64,000 nt of DNA from Perognathus longimembris pacificus (taxonomy: Eukaryota; Chordata; Mammalia; Rodentia; Heteromyidae). The DNA is taken from the NCBI RefSeq assembly GCF_023159225.1, contig NC_063174.1:41966191-42030190 (forward strand), given 5' to 3'. The notes under the pieces are model-generated. The model searched no databases, was not told the DNA's origin, and was given only the letters and a program-made list of their open reading frames with translations. Shown here in pieces: positions 32,579-44,963 of this stretch. The position numbers were made by a program, and so were the translations under genes. Positions within the stretch are counted from its first letter, which is position 1. Each line of letters starts with the position of its first letter.

Positions 32579-33654
32579 CATACATCAATTCCAGGCCTCT
32601 GAAACCTCCCCTGTGATCTGTCATCCCTCTTTTGTCTTTCATCCTCAGGCTGGATGCTGAGATGCTGGAGTAGGGATCTCCAGACTTCAGGAGATGATAC
32701 AACTAACTACTAGTTAGAAGGGGACCGGGTTCTTCCCCTTAGCTTCCCATTGATCTGGGTCAGGATGAGCATTTAACTTTCATTGGCTAAGCCCCTAAGA
32801 CCAGCCATTAGCTATGCCCACTACTGCTAGTGTCAACTTGGGGAGGGAGAGTGGAGCTTAGCCTCACCAGTTAGGGCAGAGTCCTGGCTCAGTTTTTCCT
32901 CCCATAACATTCAAACAGGCAGATGTGCTCAGAGATGCAGGGGAGTTGGGAGAGAGCAGATTGTCGGGGTGGGGATGGGGGTTGGACCTCCTGTAAGAAG
33001 TGCTAGGGATGGCCAAGTGAGCTGCTAGAACAAGGCTAGGCCTGGGATTTGGTTACAGTCTGTCCTCCTAGGTGTGGTCCCTGGAGCCACGAGGGGAATG
33101 GTCTGCTGGCCAGAGGAGAAGAGCAGGAAATACTGCCAGAACCCAGGGCTGAGATGCCTAAGGAGGCCCACAGGCCAAGATGGAGGAGGAGCCCAGGTAG
33201 GAGGTGGGACCCTGAATGAGCAGATTTCACTTTGCAAGCTGAAGAGCATCAGAAGGAACTTCACTTTGCTGAGGACCAGATGACTCAGGAAAGGCTGTGT
33301 GCTGTGAGCAGCAGCAGGGGGTCGCCAACGTGACAAGCACAGCAGAGCTGTGGCATCTCACTTTACCCTGATGGGGAACTGGGTGACCTGGGAAGCCTGG
33401 GGGGACCCCCACATGCTCTTCTGGGGAGTGGCAGAGTTGTGTTCCTATGCAGGTGTGTATGTGGGTGGGTGGGGGCTGAGAAGCAATGAGGAAGCATGAT
33501 GTCTCTGTGAGCACAAAGGGACCAGGACCCAGGACCCTGATACATTTGGTTGGGCACCATTGCATGACTCCAGCTATATTTGGGTAGATCTCCATTGTGA
33601 CTCCTTCCTATACCAAGAGTCTGATAGTGAGGTCCAGTGTGTTAGCCATTTTTT
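32576..33654. other. Unique sequence
   Basis: GC-moderate. Minus-strand frames at 33025-33336 and 33227-33595 overlap in different frames, match nothing I know and look like chance. Confidence 0.4.
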
Positions 33655-33737
33655 CAAGTTCAACTTTTTATTGTTATTATTAAGGCATTGTACAGAGGAG
33701 TTGTTTTATAACTCAGGTAATGAGTACATTTCTTTAT
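33655..33737 (-). mobile_element. L1 3' tail fragment
   Basis: TTTTTATTGTTATTATTAAGG, GTACAGAGGAGTTGTTTTATA, GTAATGAGTACATTTC. Confidence 0.6.
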
Positions 33738-33741
33738 ATTT

Positions 33742-34225
33742 TCTGATAGTGTAGTCAGGTGTTGGTTTTTTGTGAGATTTTTTGGTCATTATGACAAGTC
33801 ACTGAGAGAAATAAAGGAGGAAAGATTTCTTTTTGCTGACAATTTGGAAGGTTCACTTGAAAGTCAGCTGGAGCCATTGCTTTGAGCCTGAGGTGATACA
33901 GTAGAAGCTTATGTTGGATGAGGCGAGAGAAAGAGTGAACCTGTGCTTTCTTTCTTTCTTCTTGCTTGCTTCTCTTTCCCCTTTCCCCTCCCCCTTCCCT
34001 TGCCCTCCCCCTCCCCATTCTGCCTTCTCCTTTTCCTTCTCCTCCTTCTGTTCCATCTGGGCCCTGCCCACATTTAAGGTGAGTCTCTCCCCCTTAGTTA
34101 ATAGTCCCTGGAAACATCCTCACAAATACACCCAGAAGTGTGCTTTACTGGTGTCATAGGCATCTCTCAGTTCAATCAAGCAGACAGTTAAGGCTGCCCA
34201 GTGCATCTAGGAAATGACACAAGCA
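33742..34225 (-). mobile_element. MaLR-type LTR
   Basis: Reversed order of an MaLR LTR. At the far end: AAGGTGAGTCTCTCCCCC, AACATCCTCACAAATACACC, TCAATCAAGCAGACAG. A CT-rich tract lies in the middle (33945-34060). Confidence 0.55.
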
Positions 34226-34239
34226 AGCTCTGCAGTTGA

Positions 34240-34400
34240 TGTGGTCATGAGAAACTACGTAGCATAGGCAAGCTGCCCGACTGTACACAAGCTGGGTGGC
34301 CCTCTGTTTCTTTATCTGTAAAATGGGACTTAAATGGTTCTTAGCTCAAAGGACCATTGGTAATATTAAATACACAAACATTCCATAATGCGTTGAAGAC
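34240..34400 (+). mobile_element. MIR SINE relic
   Basis: CTTTATCTGTAAAATGGGAC with flanking MIR-like sequence. Confidence 0.65.
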
Positions 34401-34497
34401 AAATGGTGCAAACCAAGGGACTCAGTAAATGATAACTTAGTCTTAATTTGTAGTTTGCTTTTAGGAGCTCTGGGAATAAGTATTATTACTATTGTTA

Positions 34498-34731
34498 TTA
34501 GTCAGACATGGTACTTGAACTCAGAGCCTGGACACTGTCTCAGAGCTCTTTTGCTCAAGGTTAGCATTCTATCACTTTGCACCACAGCTCCACTTCCAGT
34601 TTTTGAGTGGTTAATTGGAGATAATTGTCTCATAGGGAAATTTTCTGTTGACACTGGCTTCAAACCGCCATTCTCAAATCTTAGTCCCCTGAGTAGCTAG
34701 GAACACAAGGTGAGCTGCTGGTGCCTGGCTT
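34498..34731 (-). mobile_element. B1-Geo dimeric SINE
   Basis: Reversed Geo module (GGTACTTGAACTCAGAGCC), linker GGTTAATTGGAGATAATTG, B1-like head. Confidence 0.85.
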
Positions 34732-35414
34732 GGAAATAAGTATTATTAAGTGATACTTTACATAGAACTTGGCCTTGGGCAAAAACTTCTCATAGGAATT
34801 ATATCCAATAATCCTTCAGCTCTGAACTTTCATTGTTTTTAAGATTTGAAGTCCTAGGGGCATGAAGATTTTAAAGAGTGAGGAAGCTGTGATTATTCAC
34901 AGCTTTGCAGATCCAGTTTATCAGGAAAGAGACCATATTTCCCATCCCCACTCCATGTCCAAAGTCTAGGCCTGATTCTTCTTGGTTCATTACCTCTGTA
35001 GTCCTAGCATTGAACCAATAGCTGCGGGGAGGAGAATGGAATGTGTTGATGGGTTGAGACCCAGGTCATATGCTCCACTCTAGAGCCAGGAAAGGCCTCT
35101 CTGTCTGAAGCTTTGGGACTAGGAGTAGGGAGGGAGTGTATTCTGCAGGGGACTGAAAATGGCATGAATAGAACCTAGGTAACACTTCCAGCAGAACTGG
35201 TGCTTTGTTTTGGAAGGGTAGGGGCTTCTTCAGGTTCTCTAATGATATATTTTATTGCTTCTCTAGTATAGAAAGGTACTATTAATAATCTTTGGATCTC
35301 AGCTCCCTTGCTGGGAACAGGGAAATTTCAAAGCTACTGCTATCTCAATGTCAAGAGAGATGGAAAGATCAAGAGTCTAGTATATCAAGAGATAAAGGAT
35401 AGGACCCTGGATCT
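34732..35414. other. Unique sequence
   Basis: No exon or repeat recognised. Confidence 0.45.
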
Positions 35415-35625
35415 GTTACAAACATTTCTGTGTGCCGGGCTCTGTGCTAGGTGCTTTTTTGGAGAATGCCAGTTCATTACCCTCGTAGCCACCCTCTAGG
35501 TCTATGTCATTACTAATTTCTATGTGCCAGGGAAAACTGAGGTTCCCCAAGGTTAAGGGATTTTCCTGCTCAAGGACATATATGTTAGTAAGTGCCAAAT
35601 CACAAACTTGATCTGAATGGTTTGG
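35415..35625 (+). mobile_element. MIR SINE relic
   Basis: Strong MIR core: TGTGCCGGGCTCTGTGCTAGG, AACTGAGGTTCCCCAAGG, GTTAGTAAGTGCCAAATC. Confidence 0.75.
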
Positions 35626-36024
35626 TTTCTAGGCTCCCCAAACTGACTGCCTTGGGGAAACTGAGGCAACCCCTGAGAGACACTGATTTGGGGAGGATAG
35701 GAGCCCTGAACTTTATACTACTTAGGAGACTATGTGTTAGATTAAGGGTATGGAAACAATCTCAGAACAATGAATAACAATAGATGAAGGGAAGGCTTCT
35801 AGAAAGTATGCTCAAAAATGCCAAAGTCTTAAGGTAGAGAGATGTATATTAATAGCCCTCCTCCTCTTTTCCTCCCTGTCACCCCCTGTGGTGTTCAGGC
35901 CCAGCCCAGCCTCTAGACATGAAGGCAGTCCCTTACCCTTGGGCAGATGTGCAGGTGCTGCTGTTCTGAAGAGCCTCACCTGGTTCTTCTGCTGAAACGG
36001 CAGTCTTTCATCCTCCTGTATTAT
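35626..36024. other. Unique sequence
   Basis: Nothing recognised; (GT)n follows at 36025-36055. Confidence 0.45.
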
Positions 36025-36057
<33 letters not shown>

Positions 36058-36124
36058 ACAGCATCTGATTTATATTGTTTATTTCTCCTTCCCTCAGCAG
36101 AATAGAAAGTCTGGAAGATCAGGA

Positions 36125-36210
36125 TTTAATTTTCTATAGAGTTGGATCCCCAGTGCCTAGACAGTACTTGGCACATAGTAAATGCTAATAAATATTTGTT
36201 GAATGCAAGC
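36125..36210 (+). mobile_element. MIR or L2 tail
   Basis: GTACTTGGCACATAGTAAATG then AATATTTGTTGAATGCAAGC. Confidence 0.55.
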
Positions 36211-37107
36211 CTGTTTTCCAGGCATTTGTGCTCAATTCTACTAGTGCATTTTCTCACTGAATCCTCAAAAGCCCAACCAGGCTTGCCCACCATGGGCCTT
36301 GGAAACAATTTCAGTAGAAAGGTACTTTCAGAAGAAAGGTACTGGAACCTCAGTAGGTAGGAAAATAAGTAAGGTGGGGACCTGAGGTGTCCTGTGTGGC
36401 AAAAAGTCCTAAGGGAAGACCAAGCAGAGAACAGACTGTGACACTCACAAGGCCAAGCTTCCACCTTGGCTGCCGTTAATGGCACCATCTGATCCCAGCA
36501 GCTTCGCACCTCCTGTGGTGTAAAAGTCCTTGGGGGTACAGGACAGTCACAGCTTCTTGAATCCTCTTTTCAGAAATTAGCAACAGCTAAAGAGGAGCCA
36601 GCCACCCAGACACCCCAGGGAATAGCTACTTTGGGGGTGAGGAGAGGTCAGGAGTGTTTATCCCCTCTTCTCTCCTCTTCTCCCCTCTTTTCCTCTCTTC
36701 ATCCCTCCCATCCCCTCCCCCCTCTGCTTTCCCCTCTCCTCCCCTGTCTTCCTCTCACTTCCCCTCTTCTCACCTCTCCTCCTCTCCCCTCCCCCTCCCT
36801 CTCTTCCTCCCAACTTCTTGTTATTGCCTAGGGAGAAGCCAGGAGTGAATTTTCACCTTGCCCTCCCCTCCCTTCTCCTCTTCTGCTCCCTTCTTTTCTC
36901 CCCTCCTCCTCTTTTTTTGCTGCTGTCTTGGATTGTGGAGAAGGTGGGGTATGGTGTGGGTATTAGATTTGCCAGAAATTACCCCAGAGAGAACAAGAAT
37001 CCAATGGAACTCAGTGTGCAGCTCTAGGCTGGGCCTTTGCATTTGCTTAGATGACCAGGAGAAATAGTATCACATCTCATCCCAAAAGCTAATAGCCTGC
37101 CACGACA
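36211..37107. other. Unique sequence with CT-rich low-complexity tract
   Basis: 36656-36815 and 36858-36915 are CCCT/CTCC-rich low complexity. No exon seen. Confidence 0.5.
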
Positions 37108-37333
37108 CAGTGGATTATAAACTTGGTGTCAGCTTGTAGCCCTAGCCATTTAGGAGGCTGAGATCTGAGCATCACCGGGCTAAGCCAGCCTGGGCAGGAA
37201 AATCCATGAGACTCTTATCTCCAATTGAAAGCCAGAAGTAGAGGTATGGCTCTAGTGGTAGAGTGCCAGCCTTCAGTGAAAAGGGCTAAGGAACAGCAGT
37301 CAGGCCCTGAGATGGAGCCTCAGCACCAGCACA
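37108..37333 (+). mobile_element. B1-Geo dimeric SINE
   Basis: CTTGGTGTCAGCTTGTAGCC, linker ATCTCCAATTGAAAG, Geo module. Confidence 0.8.
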
Positions 37334-37717
37334 ACTAACTATTCAACCATCTAACAAACAGAATCTTGGCAGGCAGACAATAACCTTGAATGGCTCCCGA
37401 GATTTCTGGGGTGAGGGCTTATGTCCTGGGCCCACCATGTAGGGTACCCCCTCTTCCCACTTCCTTCCTAATTTTTGACTAGGTTCCTTTTTCCCTGGCC
37501 TGGACCTCCATTTTCTATTCATTTAAAATAAACTTTCTGCCCCCTTAAAATTGGCCCACTTTTGGGTTAATTCATGAACATAGGCTTGTTACTGAAGACC
37601 TCAAGAATACAAAGCGGTGTCTAGCTCCGTTCCCCGTTTCCAGGGGGCAGACTGGCAAAGTCCTTGCTTTCTCCTGGGGCTTATTCACATTCTAAAAAAC
37701 ATTGTAACTTGTGTGTG
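37334..37717. other. Unique sequence
   Basis: No feature recognised apart from a short (TG)n at about 37710. Confidence 0.45.
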
Positions 37718-37797
37718 TGTGTTGCTAGGAACCAAACTCAGGGCCTTATGCATGCCAGGCAAGTGCTCTACCACTGAACCACACCTCCCAGCCTCTT
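37718..37797 (-). mobile_element. ID-like monomer
   Basis: GCTAGGAACCAAACTCAGGGC, CAAGTGCTCTACCACTGAACC, CCTCCCAGCCTC. Confidence 0.7.
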
Positions 37798-38439
37798 GGG
37801 GCTTGCAATCCAGTGCTAGAATAATTTATTCAGCTCACAGTGTGGGCCTAGCAGCGTGAGTGCATCCTGGTTAGCTGTCAGAGGATGTGGCAAAAACACA
37901 CCCAGAACGTGTCAGGATTATAAACATGGAGCACAAGCACCGGGCGTATATGCCACCCCACACAATGGTTCTCTCTCATCCTGGGGGCTGCACACCTGGA
38001 CATGTCTGGGGCTTTTTCTGACTATTGTGTGGTCAAAGTTATGTAGCTAGTGAGTGTTCTCAGGGGTGGCCTGTTCCAAGGAGGAAAAGTTCATCCTCAC
38101 CAGGCTCCAGGCCGGCCCTCTGGGCTGCAGGACATGGGGCCAGCCATGTGGTTTGGACACACTTCCCAACAACTTTCTGCCTACTGTAGCATCAGCTGCT
38201 TCTTCATCAATTCTGGGTCTGAATGGCTCTGCTGATGCTCTGTGAACCAAATGTATAGAGCGAGAGGAGGAGGGGAAGATTGGGCAGGGATTTGCCTATG
38301 AGGGAGCCATTGTCACGTCTCTCCTGAGACAGGTCAGAGCTTCTCAGTTTGGGACTGGTGTTCCAGGCCACCACGAAGTAGCTTAGGATAAGCAAAGGGG
38401 CAAAATTCAAACTTTCAGCTTGGAAGGGTTTTTTCCTAT
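37798..38439. other. Unique sequence
   Basis: Nothing recognised. Three 61-67-codon frames overlap on both strands at 38047-38250 without homology. Confidence 0.4.
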
Positions 38440-38545
38440 GAATCTGGCTTGAACCCCTATTCTGCAGAAGAGCATTCTGAAATTCAGAAAAGTAAGGTAA
38501 CTAACCCTGGGTCACACAGTCAATGCAGAGCCCTGGACTGAGGGT
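38440..38545 (+). mobile_element. MIR SINE relic
   Basis: AAAGTAAGGTAACTAACCCTG, GGTCACACAGTCAATGCAG. Confidence 0.65.
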
Positions 38546-38679
38546 AACTGTCTCAAGTCACTGGACCTCTAGTCCTCTTCTCACATTTATCTCATCTGTA
38601 GTAACTTAAATGTATATAGACACATGCCTAGATGTTCATGATCAAACGTGGAAGCAGTATGTTTGTTTGGTTAGTTTTT

Positions 38680-38798
38680 GTTTTGTTTTGTTGGACAAGG
38701 TCTTGCTATGTAGCCCTAGCTGGCCTTGAACTGGTTATCTTCCTGCCTCCGCATCCTGAAGGCTGGGATTATAGGCCTGTGCTGCCACATGTGGTTTA
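38680..38798 (-). mobile_element. B1-like monomer
   Basis: ACAAGGTCTTGCTATGTAGCC, GCTGGCCTTGAACTGG, CTGGGATTATAGGCCTG. Confidence 0.78.
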
Positions 38799-38810
38799 TG
38801 AAACATTTTG

Positions 38811-38919
38811 AGGGGGGCAGTACTGGGATTTGAATTAAGGATTATACTTTCTAGGCAAGTAAAATACACTTGAGCTATACTTCTAGACCTTTTTTGCTTT
38901 ATGTTATTTTTCAGGTAAG

Positions 38920-38972
<53 letters not shown>

Positions 38973-39135
38973 GACCAATCTTGGGCCTTGATTCTCCAAC
39001 TCATATCTCCTTTCTTTATCTCCTGGGGTTACCGCTGTAAAGCACCATACATTGATTGAAATGATGTCTCACTACATGTTTTGCCTGAGCTGGCCTGTGG
39101 GATTAAAAATATGAACCACTGTGCCTGGGTATTTA
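38811..39135 (-). mobile_element. Degenerate ID-like and B1-like SINEs around (GT)n
   Basis: Reversed ID-like block 38811-38892, (GT)n 38923-38964, then a diverged reversed SINE (GGGACCAATCTTGGGCCTTG) to about 39130 ending CACTGTGCCTGGG. Confidence 0.55.
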
Positions 39136-40504
39136 TTTATCTACTTACCTACTTATTTGTTTACAAATGGTTGAAATAGTCTCAGTAGCTTGAAAGGAAA
39201 ACAATACGACTACCATCCATTTTCCTGGAAGGACTTTTACAATCCCATGTAAATGTTCAAATCTTACTATAATGAAGTTGGACCACTGTTACGCCAAACT
39301 GTGCTTTAATACCCGATCAAATACTCAAACCTTGGAATTCATTGTAGTGTGATGTGTGTGTCTCTCGCTGTGTGTGTGCTCATGTACATATAGGGGGATT
39401 TTTGCTGTAGTAGTATTTGTTGCACTTAGACTTCAAGTGATCATAGACGTGACTGTTCCTGGGGTAATCTATTCTTTTTAGCTGCTCAGGTGGAATTTCC
39501 TGCCAATGATGGACAATGTTCCCAGTCCTTGCTTTCTGAATGTTGGAAGTCCCCCTTCATACTAGATGGTCAACTATATGGTGGTGATTGCTGGAACTGG
39601 GATAACATATTTTCTCATGAAAGGAACATTCCCTGTGTGGATAGGAGGTGTTAGTGAAGCCCGGAAACTTACATAACTTCACATGTAGTTGAAACACTGC
39701 CTGTGTTTTATAGAAAAACTGTAAAATCAAGTAAGAAGTTGTACCACAAATGCTGGTGGCAGGGGTGAATACTGAGGATTGTCAACAGGACCTGTAGATA
39801 TTTTTAGTGGCTTTCAATTGTTGATGCTCCTGGTTCTCAAGTATGGCAAATTGGATTTGCATTTATGACTTTCCCTTCTCTCTCCACAGCATCCTTATAA
39901 TTTAACTCATCAGATGTGATTTTGCTCACAAATTGAACACAGTGAAAGAAGAAAGACATGTTCTTCTCTTGAGTTACTGGGCATGCATTGGAATGGGGCA
40001 AACAAAGAACCTGCTTGTGGGAGGCTTGTGGGAGGTCTAGGCTGCGTGTGTCTCTCAGCAGTTATTTGTGATGGGGGAAGGGAAGCACAAGAGAGTGGGC
40101 ACATAGGGTCTGTACAGCTCACACTCCACTGACAGTGCAGATCCCCGAGCCCTCCTTGCGTCTAAAGTGAGCAAGAGTCATTCAGAATCAGCTGGTGAGC
40201 ACCATTCCAACAGCCCAGGCCCCACGTGACTCCAAGATAGAATTGCTTTGTGGGCACAGGGAGTGATCTGCTTTCTCCAGCATCCTCTGGAGCCTAGATC
40301 TAGAACAACTCTAGATATAAATCCTGCAGCCTTTCACAGTATCTGGCCAACCTTCTCCATTCAGGAAGTGGGTGAGGATATGGGAGTGGGTAGATACAAG
40401 GATTGGGGAGCACCCCAAAGGGGAAAGATTGGATCTGGAGAAACAGAAGAGGACTTAGAAAACTTCACCTGAGATGCGAGCTGCACTTTGAAGGCAGCAC
40501 CGTG
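39136..40504. other. Unique sequence
   Basis: CTTCTCTCTCCACAG at about 39878-39893 looks like a splice acceptor, but the frame after it closes quickly. No exon claimed. Confidence 0.4.
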
Positions 40505-40611
40505 TCCAGGTGTGGTGGCATACACCTAGCATTCTGAGTATACAGGAGGCTGAAGAAGGAGAGTTTAGTGTCCAAAGCCAGCCAGGGCAAAGATAGCAAG
40601 AGGCCCAGTAT
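40505..40611 (+). mobile_element. B1-like monomer
   Basis: CAGGTGTGGTGGCATACACC, AAGCCAGCCAGGGC, A-rich tail. Confidence 0.72.
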
Positions 40612-40627
40612 CAAAAACAAAACCAAC

Positions 40628-40850
40628 GGGGCTGGGAATATGGCCTAGTGGCAAGAGTGTTTGCCTTGTATACATGAAGCCCTGGGTTCGATTCCTCAGC
40701 ACCACATATAGAGAAAAGGCCAGAAGAGGCACTGTGGCTCAAGTGGTAGAGTGCTAGCCTTGAGCAAAAAAGCCAGGGACAGCGTTCAGGCCCTGAGTTC
40801 AAGCCCCAGGACTGGCAAAATAAATAAATAAAAATAAAAAATAAAAAAAA
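40628..40850 (+). mobile_element. ID-Geo SINE with target-site duplication
   Basis: Head GGGGCTGGGAATATGGCC, B box GGGTTCGATTCC, Geo module, (AAAT)n tail. The 16-bp duplication CAAAAACAAAACCAAC (40612-40627, 40851-40866) lies in the tail of the upstream B1. Confidence 0.92.
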
Positions 40851-40866
40851 CAAAAACAAAACCAAC

Positions 40867-40965
40867 AAATGGGATGAGGGCATAGATCAAGTGGTAGAGC
40901 ACTTGCTAGCATGCACAATGGTACCCCGGATTCAATGGGCACAATCTTTAATACTGGGGTGCGGG
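40867..40965 (+). mobile_element. ID-like SINE fragment
   Basis: GATCAAGTGGTAGAGCACTTG, GATTCAATGGGCAC. Diverged tRNA-like monomer. Confidence 0.5.
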
Positions 40966-41825
40966 GTGGGGGCGTGGAGAGCAGTACCATACATGAAAAA
41001 GTTATCCTGTGATAAGCTAACAAGGCCTCAATGACTGAGTGGGACTTGGAAAAAGCAAAGAATTTGACATTATGTCTTCCCTGAAAGAGGAAGGTGGGAG
41101 GGGGATGAGGTCTGGTCATTTCCCCACACTGCCTACCCAGGACGTTGCATCTACCAGTGGGTTTGGCTAACATTAAAGCATATAGCATGGTTAAGTGGCA
41201 CTGCAGAGTTGGTTAGGAGAACTCATATGCATACTAAGTGCACTCATGATGTTTCCAAATACTTGGCTTGGACAGATGAAGTTCTGATGAGGTCCATTTG
41301 AAAGTTATAATCAACTCATCCTTTCACTTCTTAAAATTTACCCTTGAATCATATCAGCCATGGGTCTAAATATGTGGTTTTGGCCTCCTGTGGTAATGCT
41401 TTTAATAAGCTCTACTTTGTTAAGAAGTCATCAACCTACATTGGGGAATGTTTTAAGAGACAATATTATGGGACTCCTTGTCATATTTACGGTAAAAGTA
41501 TTGTTTCTTTTATGAGGATCAAGGGAAGAAATTTCTCTTAAGTCTTTATTCCAGGAAGAGTTGTGTTTCTCCTAAACACCTGGCTTTTATTTTATTGGCA
41601 CTATAAACCATATAATAGACCACATCTCCCTCTCACCCCTCTGACTTTTTGCTTTATTTGTTAGGAAGAGCATCTTCAAATTTGCAGCTTTACTTTGAGC
41701 CAGGTGCATAACTGAAGGGTCACCCCTTAGCAATCTCATCTTATATTTTTCCTCTTGTTATTCCTTTTCCTTAGTTCTTCTTTTATCCTTGCTTTGCTTT
41801 CATTCTGCTGCAAGCATTATTTGGT
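40966..41825. other. Unique sequence
   Basis: No exon or repeat recognised. Confidence 0.45.
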
Positions 41826-42012
41826 GGGGGGGCAGCACTGAGGTTTGAACTCAGCACCTCACACTAAATTAATGCTCTACTATCTGAGCCACCCCTTCAG
41901 CCCAGCTTTTTGCTTGTAATTTTGGAGATGTCACTAGAAAATTTTTGTCTAGGCTAGCCTTGAACTGGAATCCTCCAAGTCTCCTGAGTAGCAAGGATTA
42001 CACGGCTGGCTA
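41826..42012 (-). mobile_element. Chimeric ID-like/B1-like SINE
   Basis: Reversed ID-like segment (GAGGTTTGAACTCAGCACC) runs into a reversed linker and B1-like head (GGCTAGCCTTGAACTGG). Confidence 0.6.
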
Positions 42013-42904
42013 TATTGCATGCTTTTAAAAACACATTTAAAAATCATCTTAAATGATTTCTGGAACAAGGTGGTAAAATAAATAAGTATAGAGGTGGTGA
42101 TGGGGCACTGGCTCCCCCAAATGCAGTTCCTAAGTGTGGTTGGGTGGCTTTGAACAACAGGCCATTCATAAGTACAGGAAATTTGCAAGACTGATGTTAG
42201 AAACTCTGGAAGTACCTGCACTATTTATAGTTGCATTTTAAAACAAATTCTTGAATCTGAGCAGTGAATATGTGCCATTCTAACTGGAAAGGTAATTATC
42301 AAATTCCTTAGTAGTCCATTTGGCTATGACATAGAAGCAACCCAAACTTTGGGGAGCAAGTGGCTCTGAGCAGAGCTGTTTTCTTTTCTAGGTTAATTCC
42401 TGTATGTACCTATTCAAAGATGAAAGCCCAAATGCTTAATCAAAACCACTGATCTTACAAATCCTCAGCCAATGTTGGACTAGATTTTTAACCACCAAGT
42501 ACTAAGGAAAGCAAAGTGAAAAGGAATCAGACTGTTACACAATATGTATTGGACATGTTATTTTTTTTTTCCTAGTTAGCACTCAATCTTGAACCCTCTT
42601 GTTCTTCATTTTATCCCTTTCTCCTGAGTTGTGAAAAGAAACGATCTAAGGCTAGAAATGGCTCGAATGAGGCAAGGAGAGGGCTTTTTGTTGTTTTTAA
42701 TCTCTCTCAATCTAAGTATTCAGAATTGGCCGAGGGTTCTTTTTTGCTTGACTCAGATGGAAATCTCAGCTAGGCAAAGTGCAGCTACCTGAGTGTCATT
42801 GGCTCAGAGCTTTTAGTATTACAGCTCTGGGGTTTAAGTGCTGGCAGCCCAGCACCTAGCAGCTAATGCTAACAGCGCACTGCAGGTAGCATTAGTGGCT
42901 GCTC
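42013..42904. other. Unique sequence with a hairpin
   Basis: 42858-42903 forms an imperfect inverted repeat: CTAATGCT (42863-42870) pairs with AGCATTAG (42888-42895), and AGCAG pairs with CTGCT. No gene recognised. Confidence 0.5.
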
Positions 42905-44060
42905 AATTTACAATGGCTTTTTGGAGCTCTTCCAGTGACTGATGGCAATCATTCTCTACAGCTCTTCTGGGGTTCTTTGGCCTTTGCCCCACTTCAACTC
43001 CTACATCTTAGCTGTCTGTAGTTCTGGCCTTCTCAGGAGATCGGCCATCTTTTGCTGTCTCAGTTCTCTGAAGTCTGCTCCCTGCCGCCCTCTTAGAACT
43101 CTTTAGCTCCCTTTAGCCATGCTGTGTGCTGGCTAGTCATCCCGGGAATTGTCTGTTTTCTTTTGTGTTACCAGCTCAGTCTCCTATATCCATGATAAAA
43201 GACCACATTAGGCAATAAAACTATTAGGATTAGGCTTTATTGTGGCCTAGGCTGTAGCGCCAGAGAGCAGTGCACAAAACAGAGGTCTCTAAACAGACTC
43301 AAGTAGAGTGAGAAACATACTGCTTAAATAGCTAGCCATGTACATGTATGTGTACATAGCCTGCTATCTGCTGGATGCAAACTTTTAGTCACACCAGTCT
43401 GCCTGTCATGGGTAGAGGAGATGCTACTCTCTGACCTGACTGATGACATCAGCAAGATGTGTTGGCGCAAATGCAGCAGCTATTGGAAGGGTCATCTGAT
43501 GCTATAATAGCCTCCAGTTTTTATAGGATGTCTGGAATAGTTGTGACTGAAACAAAATCTCCTGACGAATAGCTGTTCAAGTGATGTTTCCTTGAAACAG
43601 AAGCAGCACTTCTATGATGACCATAACAGGTGTAGCAGTTTCTGGACTGAAGTCTCCTTTGGGTATTGGTGGCTGGGTCAGAGTCTCCCTGAGCAGCTAT
43701 GAGGCATTGAAAGTAGCCATTTCAGTCATGATGACAACTCCCCAGATCATGGAAGAAACAGTTGGTTGACTGACAGCCCGGAGTTTTCAAGAAGGAATAG
43801 GGGCTGAAGCTACAGTTACTTCCTTCTCTTAGGGAATTTTAGGAGTGGCAACAATATCACTTACAGTCTGCCAGTTCCAGAGACCACAGAGGTAACAGTA
43901 GCAGCTCCAATCTAGTCTCTGTACCTGTTAGGCCTGGTTTGTTGCTGTGTTCCATTCTGGCAGTTTCACATGATGGCTGAAGGCCAGGGAAGATCTGACA
44001 GCTGTCAGTTAAACAGCTCAACGTCTCACTTCTAACCATTTCAGTCATTTAAAGGAAAAG
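42905..44060 (-). mobile_element. Possible ERV LTR, minus strand
   Basis: On minus, a TATTTAAG box (near 43325) is followed about 80-100 nt later by CACAATAAAGCC, an AATAAA poly(A) signal, then a TA/T-rich segment: a U3-R-U5-like layout. Long U3-like sequence extends to about 44060. No gag/pol coding region or second LTR is seen. Family not recognised; could be unrelated unique DNA. Confidence 0.35.
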
Positions 44061-44963
44061 CAAATTCAAGAATGCTTGTAGCCTCCTGAAAAAGCTGGCT
44101 TAGCAGCAAGTTGCTGAGTATATTAAACAATTCTCTTAAAAAAAAGTGCTATAGCAAAGATCTAACATGAAATGAATAGTCTACTTCAGCACACTATCTA
44201 ATGATTCTTAAATATTGCTTCCATTTAAGTAAGAGGAAATAGCTACATGGCGATGAGCCTTCCTGTTCCCAGATAACACAGAGTGGGATACAGTTTACTC
44301 CCCTGGGCTGGGCAGAAGATAGGTGTGACTAATGGAAGTGATCTACAGTCTTCCTGGGCCTGCTGCCCTTCCAGTTAAATGAGGAGGGGGGGAAATTTGG
44401 TCCTTGTTCTTTTGGCCGTTTGGCCAATGGTCTTTGCTGTCACTCGCTTCAAATCAAGGATGAAAAATAGACTTTCTGATGCACATATTAATAGTACAGA
44501 AAAATCAAAGGGGAGTTCAAAAATCCATTCTATTCATAAAGATTGAAAAAAACCCTCACAAATTACAAAATTCAAAATAACACTTCCCCCTAGTTTTTTA
44601 AAAATGATATATCGATTCAATAAATGAATGCATGCCTTTAAAAGTAAGCCGCAGAGATACTGTTGGATAGAAGAGATAACTTCTAATATAGCATAGTTTG
44701 ATAGTTATGATTGGCACTAATTAGTTGTATATTTTAAAAGAATTTTCTATTTTGGACATTCCCAACACAGAGACATGATAAATGTTTGAGGTAGAGGATA
44801 TGCTGTTTACTCTTATCTGACACATTATCCTTATCACACATTGTGTCATGTCATAAACTATCACCTGCAAAATTATTTTGCCAGTTAAAAAATTAAAAAA
44901 TGTTACTATATTAAAATATATTATTAAAAGAAAACTCCTCAGAAACATAGCAATAAAATTCTA
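44061..44963. other. AT-rich unique sequence
   Basis: AT-rich, no open frame of note, no named repeat. Confidence 0.45.

Noticed and set aside
39870..39960. Splice acceptor CTTCTCTCTCCACAG as an exon start
   Set aside because: The following sequence closes quickly in the frames checked and no donor or homology supports an exon.
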